Source of the DNA: G965267425 sp965267425
GTDB lineage: Bacteria; Bacteroidota; Bacteroidia; Flavobacteriales_E; Vicingaceae
NCBI GenBank assembly: GCA_965267425.1
Contig: OZ253959.1
Location: forward strand, 434,001 to 498,000
Direction of reading: 5' to 3'
Length of the DNA stretch: 64,000 nucleotides
Shown: piece after piece, positions 45,091 to 54,551 of the stretch
Numbering within the stretch: the first letter of the stretch is position 1
How the letters are laid out: each line of letters starts with the position of its first letter
The notes under the pieces: model-generated
What the model was told of the DNA's origin: nothing
What the model saw: the letters and a program-made list of their open reading frames with translations, nothing else
Database searches by the model: none
Translations under genes and position numbers: made by a program

Positions 45091-46305
45091 ATGGAATATA
45101 TCTTTTCAAAACGAGCCAAAATGACAACCTACATCCTGATGTTGATCGGGTTGTTGGCGCTGGTTACTGGAATCATGCATGGAGCAGAAGATCATTACGC
45201 ACGTGTTTGGTCTAATGTGGCTGTCAATGCGTTCTTCTTCTTTTTTATTGCATTAGGGGCATTGTTTTTTATATCGCTCCAATATGTGGCTGAAGTTGCA
45301 TGGTATGTAACCGTTAAAAGAATATTTGAAGGAATCGTTAAGTTCATTCCTATTGGAGCTATTTTAGTTATTGTGGTCATATTGGCTGGGAGTTTCCATT
45401 TTCATCATATCTATCATTGGATGGATGCAGGATTGTATCACGAATTTCTCGAAGATGGTGTAACACCAAACCCGGAATATGATGCCATCATTGCTGGAAA
45501 AGCAGCCTACCTCAATCAACCATTTTTCTGGATTAGAACATTGGTTTATTTGGCAACTTTCTACCTGGGTGCACAATATTTCAGAAAACAGTCATTGATT
45601 GAAGATCAATTGCAAGGAACAGAAACGCACTTCAAGAGTATGGGGAAAGCCGCCGTATTTATCGTATTGTTTGCTGTATTTTCTTCAACCTTGTCTTGGG
45701 ACTGGATTATGTCCATTGACACACACTGGTTCAGTACTTTGTTCGGCTGGTATGTATTTTCAGGAATGTGGGTAACGGCAATGATAGTAGCTGTAGTGCT
45801 TGTGATTTATTTGAAAAGCAAAGGATTGTTAGAGAAAGTGAATGAAAACCACATTCATGATTTAGGAAAATGGGTATTCGCCATTAGTTTCCTTTGGTCT
45901 TATTTATGGTTCTCTCAGTTCATGCTAATCTGGTATTCTAACATACCTGAAGAGGTAACTTATTTTATGCAAAGAATCCATGATTACCGTTTCTTATTTT
46001 ACGGTGTATTCTTTGTGAATTTTGCCTTCCCAATGTTGATTCTCATGTCAAGGGATACAAAACGAAATGTAATATTCCTATTACCTGTGGCCTTGATTAT
46101 TTTCGTAGGACACTGGTTGGATATGTATTTGATGATAATGCCAGCAACTATCGGACATCATTGGCATCTTGGTTTTGTAGAGTGGGGAATGTTTGCTGGA
46201 TTTTTAGGTTTGTTTGTAAACATCATTTTGGGAGCCCTTGCGAAGAGGCCACTGATGGTGAGTTCACATCCTTACCTGGAAGAATCAATACATTTACACA
46301 ATTAA
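45091..46305 (+). CDS. actF: Alternative complex III membrane subunit ActF
   Basis: A 404-residue integral membrane protein, paralogous to ActC and with about ten helices. Conserved stretches are FWIRTLVYLATFYLGAQYFR, LSWDWIMSIDTHWFSTLFGW and LWFSQFMLIWYSNIPEEVTY. ActF is thought to help proton movement in the complex. It lies between actE and coxB on a compact operon. Confidence 0.94.
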   Translation: MEYIFSKRAKMTTYILMLIGLLALVTGIMHGAEDHYARVWSNVAVNAFFFFFIALGALFFISLQYVAEVAWYVTVKRIFEGIVKFIPIGAILVIVVILAGSFHFHHIYHWMDAGLYHEFLEDGVTPNPEYDAIIAGKAAYLNQPFFWIRTLVYLATFYLGAQYFRKQSLIEDQLQGTETHFKSMGKAAVFIVLFAVFSSTLSWDWIMSIDTHWFSTLFGWYVFSGMWVTAMIVAVVLVIYLKSKGLLEKVNENHIHDLGKWVFAISFLWSYLWFSQFMLIWYSNIPEEVTYFMQRIHDYRFLFYGVFFVNFAFPMLILMSRDTKRNVIFLLPVALIIFVGHWLDMYLMIMPATIGHHWHLGFVEWGMFAGFLGLFVNIILGALAKRPLMVSSHPYLEESIHLHN

Positions 46306-46332
46306 TAAAAGAAATTATCAAAGTATAAGAAG

Positions 46333-47388
46333 ATGATGACCATCCTGTTTTTAGTAGCTGCTTTACTGGCGATTTACGCCATAAATCAGGTGTTGGGTAT
46401 TTTCGAGTTATCCGGAGAGCTGAGAGGAAAAAAAGTGTACGAAGTGTCGGATAAAGACAACAAGACACAGTCTATTTTAATGCTGTTATTCTTGTTTGCC
46501 TATTTCGCATTTGTCATTTATCAAGTGGTAGCATGGGGAGATAAAATGCTTCCTATTCCTGCTTCTGAGCACGGAGTAATTACAGATAATTTGTTGAATG
46601 TTTCATGGGCAATTATAATTCCCGTATTCATTATCACACACATCTTGTTGTTTTATTTTGCTTTTAAATATGTTTACAACAAAGACAGAAGAGCAGATTT
46701 CTTTGCACACAGCAACAAGTTGGAAATGATATGGACACTTGTCCCAACTGTAGTCTTGACATCTTTGATTTTATACGGATTGAATACCTGGAACAACATT
46801 GTTACTATGGTTGATCCTGAATCTGATCATGTAAAAATCGAGTTATATTCTCAGCAATTTTCATGGACAGCAAGATACGCTGGAAACGACATGGAATTTG
46901 GGTATGCTGACATCCATTACATTGAAGGCGTTAATGCCTTGGGGATGGATAACAAAGATGCCAAGGGTAAAGATGACATCATCGTAAAAGGAGAATTTCA
47001 TTTACCGGTGAATAAGCCAATTCAATTTCAATTCAGATCTCAGGATGTGATTCACAGTGCGTATATGCCTCACTTTAGAGCACAAATGAACTGCGTACCT
47101 GGTATGAAGACATACTTCAAATTTACACCTACCTATACCACAAAAGAAATGAAGGAAATCACGGGAGATCCTGAATTCGAGTACATTTTGTTGTGTAATA
47201 AGATTTGTGGAGCTGCACATTACAACATGCAGATGAACATAATTGTTGAGAGTGAAGAAGAGTATAACAAGTGGTTGAGAGAACAACCAAATTATGGTTC
47301 AACATTGTCAGAAGTTGAAAGTACAAATGAAGATGTTTTGGCACAAAACAATGCTGAAATAGCATCTGAAAACACGATAGATAATTAA
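46333..47388 (+). CDS. coxB: Cytochrome c oxidase subunit II
   Basis: A 351-residue subunit with an N-terminal helix and two further helices (about 56-75 and 93-113), then the periplasmic cupredoxin domain. CuA ligands are visible: the first His in DVIHSAYMPHFRAQMN, and Cys-x3-Cys, His and Met in CNKICGAAHYNM. The aromatic motif FSWTARYAG lies ahead of it. There is no fused cytochrome c domain. It receives electrons from the act-encoded complex and passes them to subunit I. The Asn/Glu/Ser-rich end is not conserved. Confidence 0.95.
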   Translation: MMTILFLVAALLAIYAINQVLGIFELSGELRGKKVYEVSDKDNKTQSILMLLFLFAYFAFVIYQVVAWGDKMLPIPASEHGVITDNLLNVSWAIIIPVFIITHILLFYFAFKYVYNKDRRADFFAHSNKLEMIWTLVPTVVLTSLILYGLNTWNNIVTMVDPESDHVKIELYSQQFSWTARYAGNDMEFGYADIHYIEGVNALGMDNKDAKGKDDIIVKGEFHLPVNKPIQFQFRSQDVIHSAYMPHFRAQMNCVPGMKTYFKFTPTYTTKEMKEITGDPEFEYILLCNKICGAAHYNMQMNIIVESEEEYNKWLREQPNYGSTLSEVESTNEDVLAQNNAEIASENTIDN

Positions 47389-47418
47389 TAATAGAATTCC
47401 GATTAATTAGGATTATCA

Positions 47419-49179
47419 ATGGATACACATCACCATCATAAAGAAGATTTTCTGTTTAAATACATTTTTAGTCAGGATCATAAAATGATTGCCAAGCAAT
47501 TCCTGATTACGGGTTCATTCATGGGATTCGTTGGAATGCTTATGTCTGTATTTTTCAGATTGCAGTTGGGTTGGCAAGGAGAACCTTTCCCAATATTGGA
47601 AACCTTAATTGGAGACTGGGCACCAGATGGTGTATTGGATCCGGATAAATACTTGGCATTAGTTACGTTGCACGGTACCATTATGGTATTCTTCCTGCTT
47701 ACTGCTGGATTAAGTGGTACGTTTAGTAACCTTCTTATTCCATTGCAACTTGGAGCAAGAGATATGGCTTCGGGCTTCCTGAATATGCTGTCATATTGGT
47801 TTTTCTTTTTGTCTAGTGTAGTTATGCTTTATTCCATATTTGTGGAAGGAGGACCTGCATCAGGTGGGTGGACCGTTTATCCACCATTAAGTGCATTGCC
47901 AGAGGCAATTCCAGGTTCAGGTACGGGTATGACACTTTGGTTAGTGAGTATGAGTTTATTTATTGTTGGTTCATTACTTGGTAGCTTGAATTACATTGTG
48001 ACCATATTGAACCTTAGAACAAAAGGTATGTCTATGACAAGAATGCCTTTGACTATCTGGGCGTTCTTTATCACAGCCATTTTAGGTGTGTTGTCATTCC
48101 CGGTATTGTTCAGTGCGGCCTTGTTACTAGTGTTTGACAGAAGTTTCGGTACAAGCTTTTACCTTTCTGATATTTTTATTGCTGGAAAAGCTTTAGAATA
48201 TGATGGAGGTAGTCCAATTCTTTACGAACACTTGTTCTGGTTCCTTGGACACCCTGAAGTATATATCATTCTTCTTCCTGCACTTGGTTTGACGTCAGAA
48301 ATCATTTCTACCAATGCACGTAAACCTATTTTCGGTTACAGAGCAATGATTGGTTCTATGTTGGCAATTGCCTTCTTGTCATTCTTGGTTTGGGGACACC
48401 ATATGTTCATTACAGGAATGAATCCATTCCTTGGTGCAGTATTTACATTTACCACATTATTGGTAGCGATTCCATCTGCGGTAAAAGTATTTAACTACCT
48501 CACCACCTTATGGAAAGGGAACATAGTCTTTACACCTGCCATGATGTTCGGTATTGCTATGGTTTCTACATTCATTAGTGGAGGTCTTACTGGAATTATC
48601 CTGGGAGATTCAGCCTTGGACATCAACATTCATGATACATATTTCGTGGTGGGTCACTTCCACATTGTAATGGGACTATCTGCGGCATTTGGTATGATTG
48701 CCGGAGTCTATCATTGGTTCCCGAAACTATTTGGTAGAATGATGAATAATAAGATGGGGTATGTCCATTTTTGGATTACGGTTACCTCAGCTTATGGTGT
48801 GTTCTTCCCAATGCACTTCTTGGGCCTTGCTGGAGTTCCTCGAAGATATTACACCAACACAGCGTTCCCGTTGTTTGATGATTTGGTTGACATCAATGTC
48901 ATTATTAGTATTTCTGCCATCGCAGCATTTACCGGACAATTGATATTTGTATACAACTTCATCTACAGTGCGTTGAAAGGACCTAAGGCACCAATGAATC
49001 CATGGAGAGCCAATACACTGGAATGGACAGCACCGGTTGAACATTACCATGGAAACTGGTTAGGAGAAATTCCTGAAGTTCACAGATGGCCATATGATTA
49101 CAGTAAGCCAGGAGCTGAGGAAGATTTTATTCCTCAAACTGTGCCATTGGCAGAAGGTGAGCGTGACGAAGGTCATTAG
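47419..49179 (+). CDS. coxA: Cytochrome c oxidase subunit I
   Basis: A 586-residue haem-copper oxidase of A type. Twelve or more helices are expected. The CuB/haem motifs are present: FLGHPEVYIILLP with the cross-link Tyr and the D-channel Glu, WGHHMFITGMNP, and HDTYFVVGHFHIVMG with the haem His. HGTIMVFFLLTAG holds the low-spin haem ligand. The N-terminus has an unusual MDTHHHHKED. No subunit III or IV gene follows here; the next gene is ruvB after 104 bp, so those subunits are encoded elsewhere. Confidence 0.96.
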   Translation: MDTHHHHKEDFLFKYIFSQDHKMIAKQFLITGSFMGFVGMLMSVFFRLQLGWQGEPFPILETLIGDWAPDGVLDPDKYLALVTLHGTIMVFFLLTAGLSGTFSNLLIPLQLGARDMASGFLNMLSYWFFFLSSVVMLYSIFVEGGPASGGWTVYPPLSALPEAIPGSGTGMTLWLVSMSLFIVGSLLGSLNYIVTILNLRTKGMSMTRMPLTIWAFFITAILGVLSFPVLFSAALLLVFDRSFGTSFYLSDIFIAGKALEYDGGSPILYEHLFWFLGHPEVYIILLPALGLTSEIISTNARKPIFGYRAMIGSMLAIAFLSFLVWGHHMFITGMNPFLGAVFTFTTLLVAIPSAVKVFNYLTTLWKGNIVFTPAMMFGIAMVSTFISGGLTGIILGDSALDINIHDTYFVVGHFHIVMGLSAAFGMIAGVYHWFPKLFGRMMNNKMGYVHFWITVTSAYGVFFPMHFLGLAGVPRRYYTNTAFPLFDDLVDINVIISISAIAAFTGQLIFVYNFIYSALKGPKAPMNPWRANTLEWTAPVEHYHGNWLGEIPEVHRWPYDYSKPGAEEDFIPQTVPLAEGERDEGH

Positions 49180-49283
49180 AACCTGACTAAGACAGCTTTC
49201 TTCCGATATTCATATCTTTTTTCCTGAATACATTTATTCTGGAATGGCGATTTATTAAATTAGCATTGCCTTAACGCATTTGC

Positions 49284-50306
49284 ATGAATAACTACCTCGA
49301 TCCGGAACAAGAACACCTTTCAAAAGAAGAAATTGAAATTGAAAAGGTGTTGAGACCCCTTTCTTTTGATGATTTTTCAGGACAGGCAAAAGTGGTCGAT
49401 AACTTGGAGGTATTTGTGGCGGCTGCTAAAGGTCGGAATGAAGCACTCGACCATGTGTTGCTACACGGCCCTCCGGGACTCGGGAAAACTACCCTTGCTC
49501 ATATTCTGGCAAATGAAATGGGGGTGAGCATTCGTGTTACATCAGGTCCGGTGTTGGAAAAACCAGCTGATCTGGCCGGACTTTTGACAAATCTTGATGA
49601 CGGTGATATCTTGTTTATCGATGAAATCCATCGATTGAGCCCAGTAGTAGAAGAATACCTTTATTCTGCCATGGAGGATTACAAGATTGACATTATGGTG
49701 GATACAGGTCCCAATGCCAGAAGTGTTCAAATTTCGTTGAATCCTTTTACCTTGATTGGAGCTACTACAAGAGCGGGATTACTAACATCACCCTTGAGAG
49801 CGCGTTTTGGGATCAATTCCCGGTTGGAGTACTATGATCAGGAGTTGTTGGCTACCATAATAACCAGATCGGCAGAAATTTTGAAAATTGAAATTGAAGA
49901 AGAAGCTTCCATAGAAATTGCCGGAAGAAGTAGAGGCACTCCTCGTATATCCAATGCTTTGTTAAGAAGGGTTAGGGATTTTGCACAGGTAAAAGGTGAC
50001 GGTGTGATTCGAATAGATATAACACATTTGGCATTGGAAGCGTTAAACGTTGACAAAAGTGGATTGGATGAAATGGATAATCGCATTCTTTCAGCCATTA
50101 TCGATAAGTTTAAGGGTGGTCCTGTAGGATTGACAACCATTTCCACGGCAGTGAGTGAGCAAGCAGGAACCATTGAAGAAGTCTATGAACCTTTTTTGAT
50201 AAAAGAAGGTTACTTAATGCGCACACCCAGGGGTAGAGAGGCTACCGAAAAAGCATACAAGCATTTGGGAAAAATTCCGCCGGGAAGAGACGCCCAATTG
50301 TTTTAA
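49284..50306 (+). CDS. ruvB: Holliday junction branch migration helicase RuvB
   Basis: A 340-residue AAA+ ATPase with Walker A GPPGLGKT (62-69), Walker B DILFIDEIHRLSP, sensor I GATTRAGLLTSPLRARFG and the C-terminal winged helix (EPFLIKEGYLMRTPRGREAT). It drives branch migration of Holliday junctions with RuvA, which is not in the window. It has a possible -7 element TAAATTAG at 49256-49263. queG follows after nine bases. Confidence 0.96.
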   Translation: MNNYLDPEQEHLSKEEIEIEKVLRPLSFDDFSGQAKVVDNLEVFVAAAKGRNEALDHVLLHGPPGLGKTTLAHILANEMGVSIRVTSGPVLEKPADLAGLLTNLDDGDILFIDEIHRLSPVVEEYLYSAMEDYKIDIMVDTGPNARSVQISLNPFTLIGATTRAGLLTSPLRARFGINSRLEYYDQELLATIITRSAEILKIEIEEEASIEIAGRSRGTPRISNALLRRVRDFAQVKGDGVIRIDITHLALEALNVDKSGLDEMDNRILSAIIDKFKGGPVGLTTISTAVSEQAGTIEEVYEPFLIKEGYLMRTPRGREATEKAYKHLGKIPPGRDAQLF

Positions 50307-50315
50307 TCCGCCACC

Positions 50316-51245
50316 ATGGATTCTTTTCTTGCGGCACAATTCATCAAACAAGAAGCCAAAAAACTGGGTTTCACATCTGTAGGTATTTCTAGAGCTGAAA
50401 AGTTGGAAAAAGAAGCCATTGACTTGGAAACATGGCTTAACAAAGGTCATCATGGGAAAATGGCCTATATGGAAAATCATTTCGACAAGCGGGTGGATCC
50501 ATCCAAATTGGTTCCGGGAGCAAAGTCGGTGATTTCGCTACTTTTCAATTATTATTCGTCAAAAAAACAGACAGATGATGAAGCGCCGAAAGTATCTACT
50601 TATGCGTTCGGAAAGGACTATCATTTTGTGGTTAAGGATAAACTGAAGGAATTATTTAAGCACATAACAGATCAATTTGGAGACATTGAAGGTCGGGTTT
50701 TTGTGGACTCTGCGCCGGTTTTGGAACGTGCTTTGGCGGCGAAAAGTGGTTTAGGATGGATGGGAAAAAATACCATGCTCATTACCAGAGAGCAAGGTTC
50801 GTATTTCTTTTTGGCTGAAATCATTTTGGATTTAGAACTACAACCGGATGAGCCCATTGCGGATTATTGCGGTACCTGTACAAAATGCATTGATGCTTGC
50901 CCTACAGATGCTATTATCAAACCGTATTGGGTAGATGGCAGCAAATGCATATCCTATTTCACCATTGAGTTAAAAGATGAAATTATTCCGAAATCTGTCA
51001 AAGGGCAGTTTGAAAATTGGGCCTTTGGGTGTGATATATGTCAAGAAGTATGCCCTTGGAATCGGTTTTCCAAAGAACACAACGAACCTCAATTCATACC
51101 AAAGGAAGAATTTTTGAATTTGGAGAAATCCGAATGGTTGGAAATGACAGAAGAAATCTATCGTGAACTCTTTCGGCATACCCCGTTAAAGAGAGCCAAG
51201 TTTAAGGGAATTAAAAGAAATGTAGATTTTCTGTACAAAGATTAA
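50316..51245 (+). CDS. queG: Epoxyqueuosine reductase QueG
   Basis: A 309-residue cobalamin and Fe-S enzyme. It catalyses the final step of queuosine synthesis in tRNA, reducing epoxyqueuosine. Asp131 in VFVDSAPVLERALAAKSGLG is the catalytic-region Asp. Two [4Fe-4S] motifs are CGTCTKCIDACP and CDICQEVCPWN. The HEAT-like C-terminal domain of longer homologues is absent, as is usual in Bacteroidota. It follows ruvB by nine bases and overlaps the small minus-strand gene by four. Confidence 0.95.
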   Translation: MDSFLAAQFIKQEAKKLGFTSVGISRAEKLEKEAIDLETWLNKGHHGKMAYMENHFDKRVDPSKLVPGAKSVISLLFNYYSSKKQTDDEAPKVSTYAFGKDYHFVVKDKLKELFKHITDQFGDIEGRVFVDSAPVLERALAAKSGLGWMGKNTMLITREQGSYFFLAEIILDLELQPDEPIADYCGTCTKCIDACPTDAIIKPYWVDGSKCISYFTIELKDEIIPKSVKGQFENWAFGCDICQEVCPWNRFSKEHNEPQFIPKEEFLNLEKSEWLEMTEEIYRELFRHTPLKRAKFKGIKRNVDFLYKD

Positions 51246-51427
51246 TGCAATCTAAATACTTCAAGAATCACATCTTGATACATGTGGCCGAAGGTTGCCA
51301 AACACCAGGCTTTTAGAAGGATTTTTTCTTCAGATTTCAAGGACTTCAAAGCCTTAACCAGTTCTTTCTTAAAAAGTTGTCTGTCGAAACTGACCTTTTT
51401 AAGAATCTCTTTGCTGAATTCGTACAT
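51242..51427 (-). CDS. Small helical protein of unknown function (61 aa)
   Basis: A 61-residue, probably all-helical protein (MYEFSKEILKKVSFDRQLFK, later ILLKAWCLATFGHMYQDVI). It has no signal or membrane segment. It overlaps the queG stop by four bases on the opposite strand. The composition looks like a real protein, but the family is not recognised. Confidence 0.5.
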   Translation of the reverse strand: MYEFSKEILKKVSFDRQLFKKELVKALKSLKSEEKILLKAWCLATFGHMYQDVILEVFRLH

Positions 51428-51489
51428 CTTGCCTTTTGATTTAAAGTCTATGGAAATTACGAAAAAATCGCTGAAATCGTACGGAAAAT

Positions 51490-52140
51490 TTAGAGGATTT
51501 TTCCATCCTTCATGTTCAAAACTCTGTCAGCTTTTTGTGCAAGCTTATCATTGTGAGTGACAATCACGAAAGTCTGGCCCATTTCGTCTCGTAATTTTAA
51601 AAACAAATCGTGTAATTCTGCCGCATTTTTAGAATCTAAATTTCCTGTCGGCTCATCAGCAAAAATTACTTCCGGTGAATTAATCAATGCCCGGGCAACG
51701 GCAACACGCTGTTGTTCACCTCCAGAAAGCGTATTTGGTTTGTGTTCTGTGCGGTGATCAAGACCTAAAAATGCAAGCAATTCCTTAGCTCTGTTTTCTG
51801 TTGATTTTCTACTTTCTCCCTTTATAAATCCAGGGATGCATACATTTTCCAATGCAGTGAATTCAGGCAATAGTCGATGAAATTGAAAGATGAATCCAAT
51901 GTTCGAATTTCTGAATCTGGCCAATTCATTTTTGCTGAATCCTGAAATGGCATTGCCATTGAATGAAATGTCTCCTTCATCCGCACGTTCCAGCGTTCCT
52001 AAAATTTGAAGCAATGTGGTTTTGCCAGCACCACTGGCCCCTACAATTGAAATCACTTCTTTCGTATTGACCTCGATATCCACCCCTTTGAGCACTTCAA
52101 TAGACCCAAACTTTTTATGAATATTTCTGGCAACAATCAT
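51490..52140 (-). CDS. lolD: ABC transporter ATP-binding protein, LolD type
   Basis: A 216-residue ATPase with Walker A GASGAGKT (34-41), Q-loop FIFQFHRLLPEFTALENV, signature LSGGEQQRVAVARAL, Walker B VIFADEPTGNLDS and switch His in VIVTHND. The lengthened loop after the Q-loop (FHRLLPEF) is typical of LolD and MacB-type ATPases, which drive lipoprotein release or export. The LolC/E permease is not adjacent in the window. It is divergent from sucC. Confidence 0.88.
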   Translation of the reverse strand: MIVARNIHKKFGSIEVLKGVDIEVNTKEVISIVGASGAGKTTLLQILGTLERADEGDISFNGNAISGFSKNELARFRNSNIGFIFQFHRLLPEFTALENVCIPGFIKGESRKSTENRAKELLAFLGLDHRTEHKPNTLSGGEQQRVAVARALINSPEVIFADEPTGNLDSKNAAELHDLFLKLRDEMGQTFVIVTHNDKLAQKADRVLNMKDGKIL

Positions 52141-52197
52141 GGATAAAATTCAAATTCTGATAGTAGAAACTATGCGCTTATAAATGTAGACTAATCT

Positions 52198-52228
52198 TTG
52201 AAATTATTTCCAAAAACAGTTACTTTTG
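52198..52228 (+). promoter_or_regulatory. Promoter of sucC
   Basis: TTG at 52198-52200, a 20-base spacer and TACTTTTG at 52221-52228 reproduce the Bacteroidota -33/-7 pattern. It gives a predicted leader of about 25 bases. The same TTG is a possible upstream start codon in frame and is rejected as such. Confidence 0.7.
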
Positions 52229-52257
52229 GCGCATATTCTCACTCAAAAAATCATTCC

Positions 52258-53448
52258 ATGAACATTCATGAATATCAAGCCAAAGAGACACTAAAAGGAT
52301 TTGGAGTTGCCATACAAGAAGGGATAGTGGCAGAAACACCTGAAGAAGCAGTTGAGGCCGCAAAAAAATTGAACGCAGAAACAGGAACAGAATGGTGGGT
52401 GATTAAGGCTCAAATCCATGCCGGAGGGCGCGGAAAAGGTGGAGGAGTTAAATTGGCCAAATCACTGGATGAGGTTAAATCCATTTCCAATGATATTTTG
52501 GGAATGAATTTAGTTACCCCTCAAACAGGACCAGAAGGAAAATTGGTGAGAAAAGTTTTGATTGCTCAAGATGTATATTATCCTGGAGAATCAGAAACTT
52601 CTGAGTTTTATATGAGTGTATTATTGAATCGTGCTACCGGTAGAAATATGATCATGTATTCAACTGAAGGTGGGATGGATATTGAAGAAGTGGCTGAAAA
52701 AACACCACATCTGATTTTCAAGGAAGAAGTTGATCCCAAAGTAGGCCTTCAGGGATTTCAGGCGCGAAAAGTTGCTTTCAATTTGGGATTGTCAGGCAAG
52801 GCGTTCAAAGAAATGACCAAATTCGTTTCGGCACTTTACAGAGCCTATGAAGGAACGGATTCTACTTTGTTTGAAATCAATCCGGTATTAAAGACTTCCG
52901 ATGATTTAGTTATCGCAGTTGATTCTAAAGTTAATTTAGATGACAATGCACTGTATCGTCATAAAGATTTAGCTGAATTGCGCGATGTTCATGAAGAAGA
53001 TCCTACCGAGGTAGAAGCCGGAGATGCAGGATTGAGTTATGTAAATCTCGACGGAAATGTAGGATGTATGGTAAACGGTGCCGGATTGGCCATGGCTACC
53101 ATGGACATCATTAAATTGTCCGGTGGAGAACCTGCCAATTTCCTTGATGTTGGAGGAACTGCCGATGCAGAACGTGTTGAAAAAGCTTTTCGAATCATCT
53201 TAAAAGATGAACGTGTAGAAGCCATCTTGGTCAATATTTTCGGAGGAATTGTTCGTTGTGATCGAGTTGCACAAGGTGTTGTTGATGCGTATAAGAACAT
53301 TGGCGAAATTAAAGTTCCAATCATCGTAAGACTTCAAGGTACCAATGCAGATAAGGCTAAGACCCTGCTTGATGAATCGGGTTTAAAAGTGCATTCAGCC
53401 ATCTTATTGCAAGATGCTGCAGACAAAGTAAAAGAAGTGCTTAGTTAA
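52258..53448 (+). CDS. sucC: Succinyl-CoA ligase, ADP-forming, beta subunit
   Basis: A 396-residue subunit from the ATG at 52258 (MNIHEYQAKETLKGFGVAIQ), the universal N-terminus of SucC. The ATP-grasp part includes KAQIHAGGRGKGGGVKLAKS, and the C-terminal CoA-ligase-type domain includes NGAGLAMATMDIIKLSGG, FLDVGGTADAERV and IFGGIVRCDRVAQGVV. It makes succinate and ATP from succinyl-CoA in the TCA cycle. The alpha subunit gene sucD is not adjacent. It converges with galE by eight bases. Confidence 0.96.
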   Translation: MNIHEYQAKETLKGFGVAIQEGIVAETPEEAVEAAKKLNAETGTEWWVIKAQIHAGGRGKGGGVKLAKSLDEVKSISNDILGMNLVTPQTGPEGKLVRKVLIAQDVYYPGESETSEFYMSVLLNRATGRNMIMYSTEGGMDIEEVAEKTPHLIFKEEVDPKVGLQGFQARKVAFNLGLSGKAFKEMTKFVSALYRAYEGTDSTLFEINPVLKTSDDLVIAVDSKVNLDDNALYRHKDLAELRDVHEEDPTEVEAGDAGLSYVNLDGNVGCMVNGAGLAMATMDIIKLSGGEPANFLDVGGTADAERVEKAFRIILKDERVEAILVNIFGGIVRCDRVAQGVVDAYKNIGEIKVPIIVRLQGTNADKAKTLLDESGLKVHSAILLQDAADKVKEVLS

Positions 53449-54469
53449 CGGGTTTATCTCCCAACGTATTTTGCCAATTCCAGGCATCTTTTAGTGCATC
53501 TTCCAGGGTAAGTTCACACTTCCATCCCAGCTCATTGTTGGCTCGTGAGACGTCTGCATAAATTTGTTCCACATCTCCTGCACGCCTTGGGCCTATATTG
53601 AAAGGTAATTGCTGTCCTGATACTTTCTGAAATGTCTCAATAATTTCCATCACCGTATTTCCCTTGCCTTGACCAAGGTTAAATACTTCCGTTAATGAAT
53701 TCTCTTGTTTGGAAAGCCAATTCAGAGCATGGACATGAGCTTTTGCCAGATCCACCACATGGATATAATCACGAATGCAAGTCCCATCCAGTGTATTGTA
53801 ATCATTTCCAAAGACGGTCAATTCATTTCTCCAGCCAGCCGCAGTTTGCGTAATAAAAGGAACAAGATTTTCTGGCCTATTCAACGGTAACTCTCCAATT
53901 TTACCACTGGGATGGGCACCAACTGGGTTAAAATACCGCAACAGGCATGTCTTTATTTTCTGCTGGACATGCTGGAAATCTTTGATAACATGTTCAGAAA
54001 TATACTTTGTCTTACCATAGGGAGATTGTGCATTGTTGTCCGGAGAAGCTTCCGTTACCGGTAATTGTTCCGGCTGACCATATACCGTACAGGATGATGA
54101 AAAAACCAGGTTGGGAATGGTAAATTCCTCAATGATTTTTAAAATGGCAATGGTTGAATCAATGTTGTTGCGGTAATATTTTAAAGGATATTGCACCGAT
54201 TCAGAAACGGACTTGTACGCAGCAAAATGAATAACCCCGTCAATCTTGCCTGCATTTTGAACAATTTCTCGAACAGCATCTTCATCTCTACAATCCACTT
54301 GGTGGAATTCTACGGTGGTGTTGGTCAACTCCTTTATCCGGTCAATGACTTTTTGATCGGAGTTGGAAAAATTATCAATGATAATTGGAGTATAACCCGA
54401 ATTGATGAGTTCCACCACTGTATGCGAACCAATAAACCCCGCACCTCCTGTTACAATAATTTTATTCAA
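53441..54469 (-). CDS. galE: UDP-glucose 4-epimerase
   Basis: An extended-SDR epimerase of 342 residues. No ATG is available. The TTG at 54469 begins at the conserved MNKIIVTGGAGFIGSH and is preceded five bases upstream by AAGGA; a TTG at 54481 is the alternative. The NAD motif GGAGFIGSH, the catalytic YGKTK in SPYGKTKYISEHV and the sugar-binding RYFNPVGAHPSG are intact. It interconverts UDP-glucose and UDP-galactose. It overlaps the 3' end of sucC by eight bases. Confidence 0.92.
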   Translation of the reverse strand: MNKIIVTGGAGFIGSHTVVELINSGYTPIIIDNFSNSDQKVIDRIKELTNTTVEFHQVDCRDEDAVREIVQNAGKIDGVIHFAAYKSVSESVQYPLKYYRNNIDSTIAILKIIEEFTIPNLVFSSSCTVYGQPEQLPVTEASPDNNAQSPYGKTKYISEHVIKDFQHVQQKIKTCLLRYFNPVGAHPSGKIGELPLNRPENLVPFITQTAAGWRNELTVFGNDYNTLDGTCIRDYIHVVDLAKAHVHALNWLSKQENSLTEVFNLGQGKGNTVMEIIETFQKVSGQQLPFNIGPRRAGDVEQIYADVSRANNELGWKCELTLEDALKDAWNWQNTLGDKPVN

Positions 54470-54491
54470 GTTATCCTTCAATTTAGGCAGT

Positions 54492-54499
54492 CAAAAATA
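54492..54499 (-). promoter_or_regulatory. -7 promoter element of galE
   Basis: On the minus strand TATTTTTG matches TAnnTTTG. A TTG lies 17 bases upstream, slightly closer than usual. The predicted start lies about 15 bases before the TTG start codon at 54469. Confidence 0.45.
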
Positions 54500-54551
54500 A
54501 GGTAATTTCGTATTTTCAAATGCTTTGAACCAAAAATAAGGCTATTCTTCC

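Noticed and set aside
52198..52257. Upstream TTG start for sucC
   Set aside because: The TTG is the -33 promoter element, and homologues begin at the ATG at 52258.
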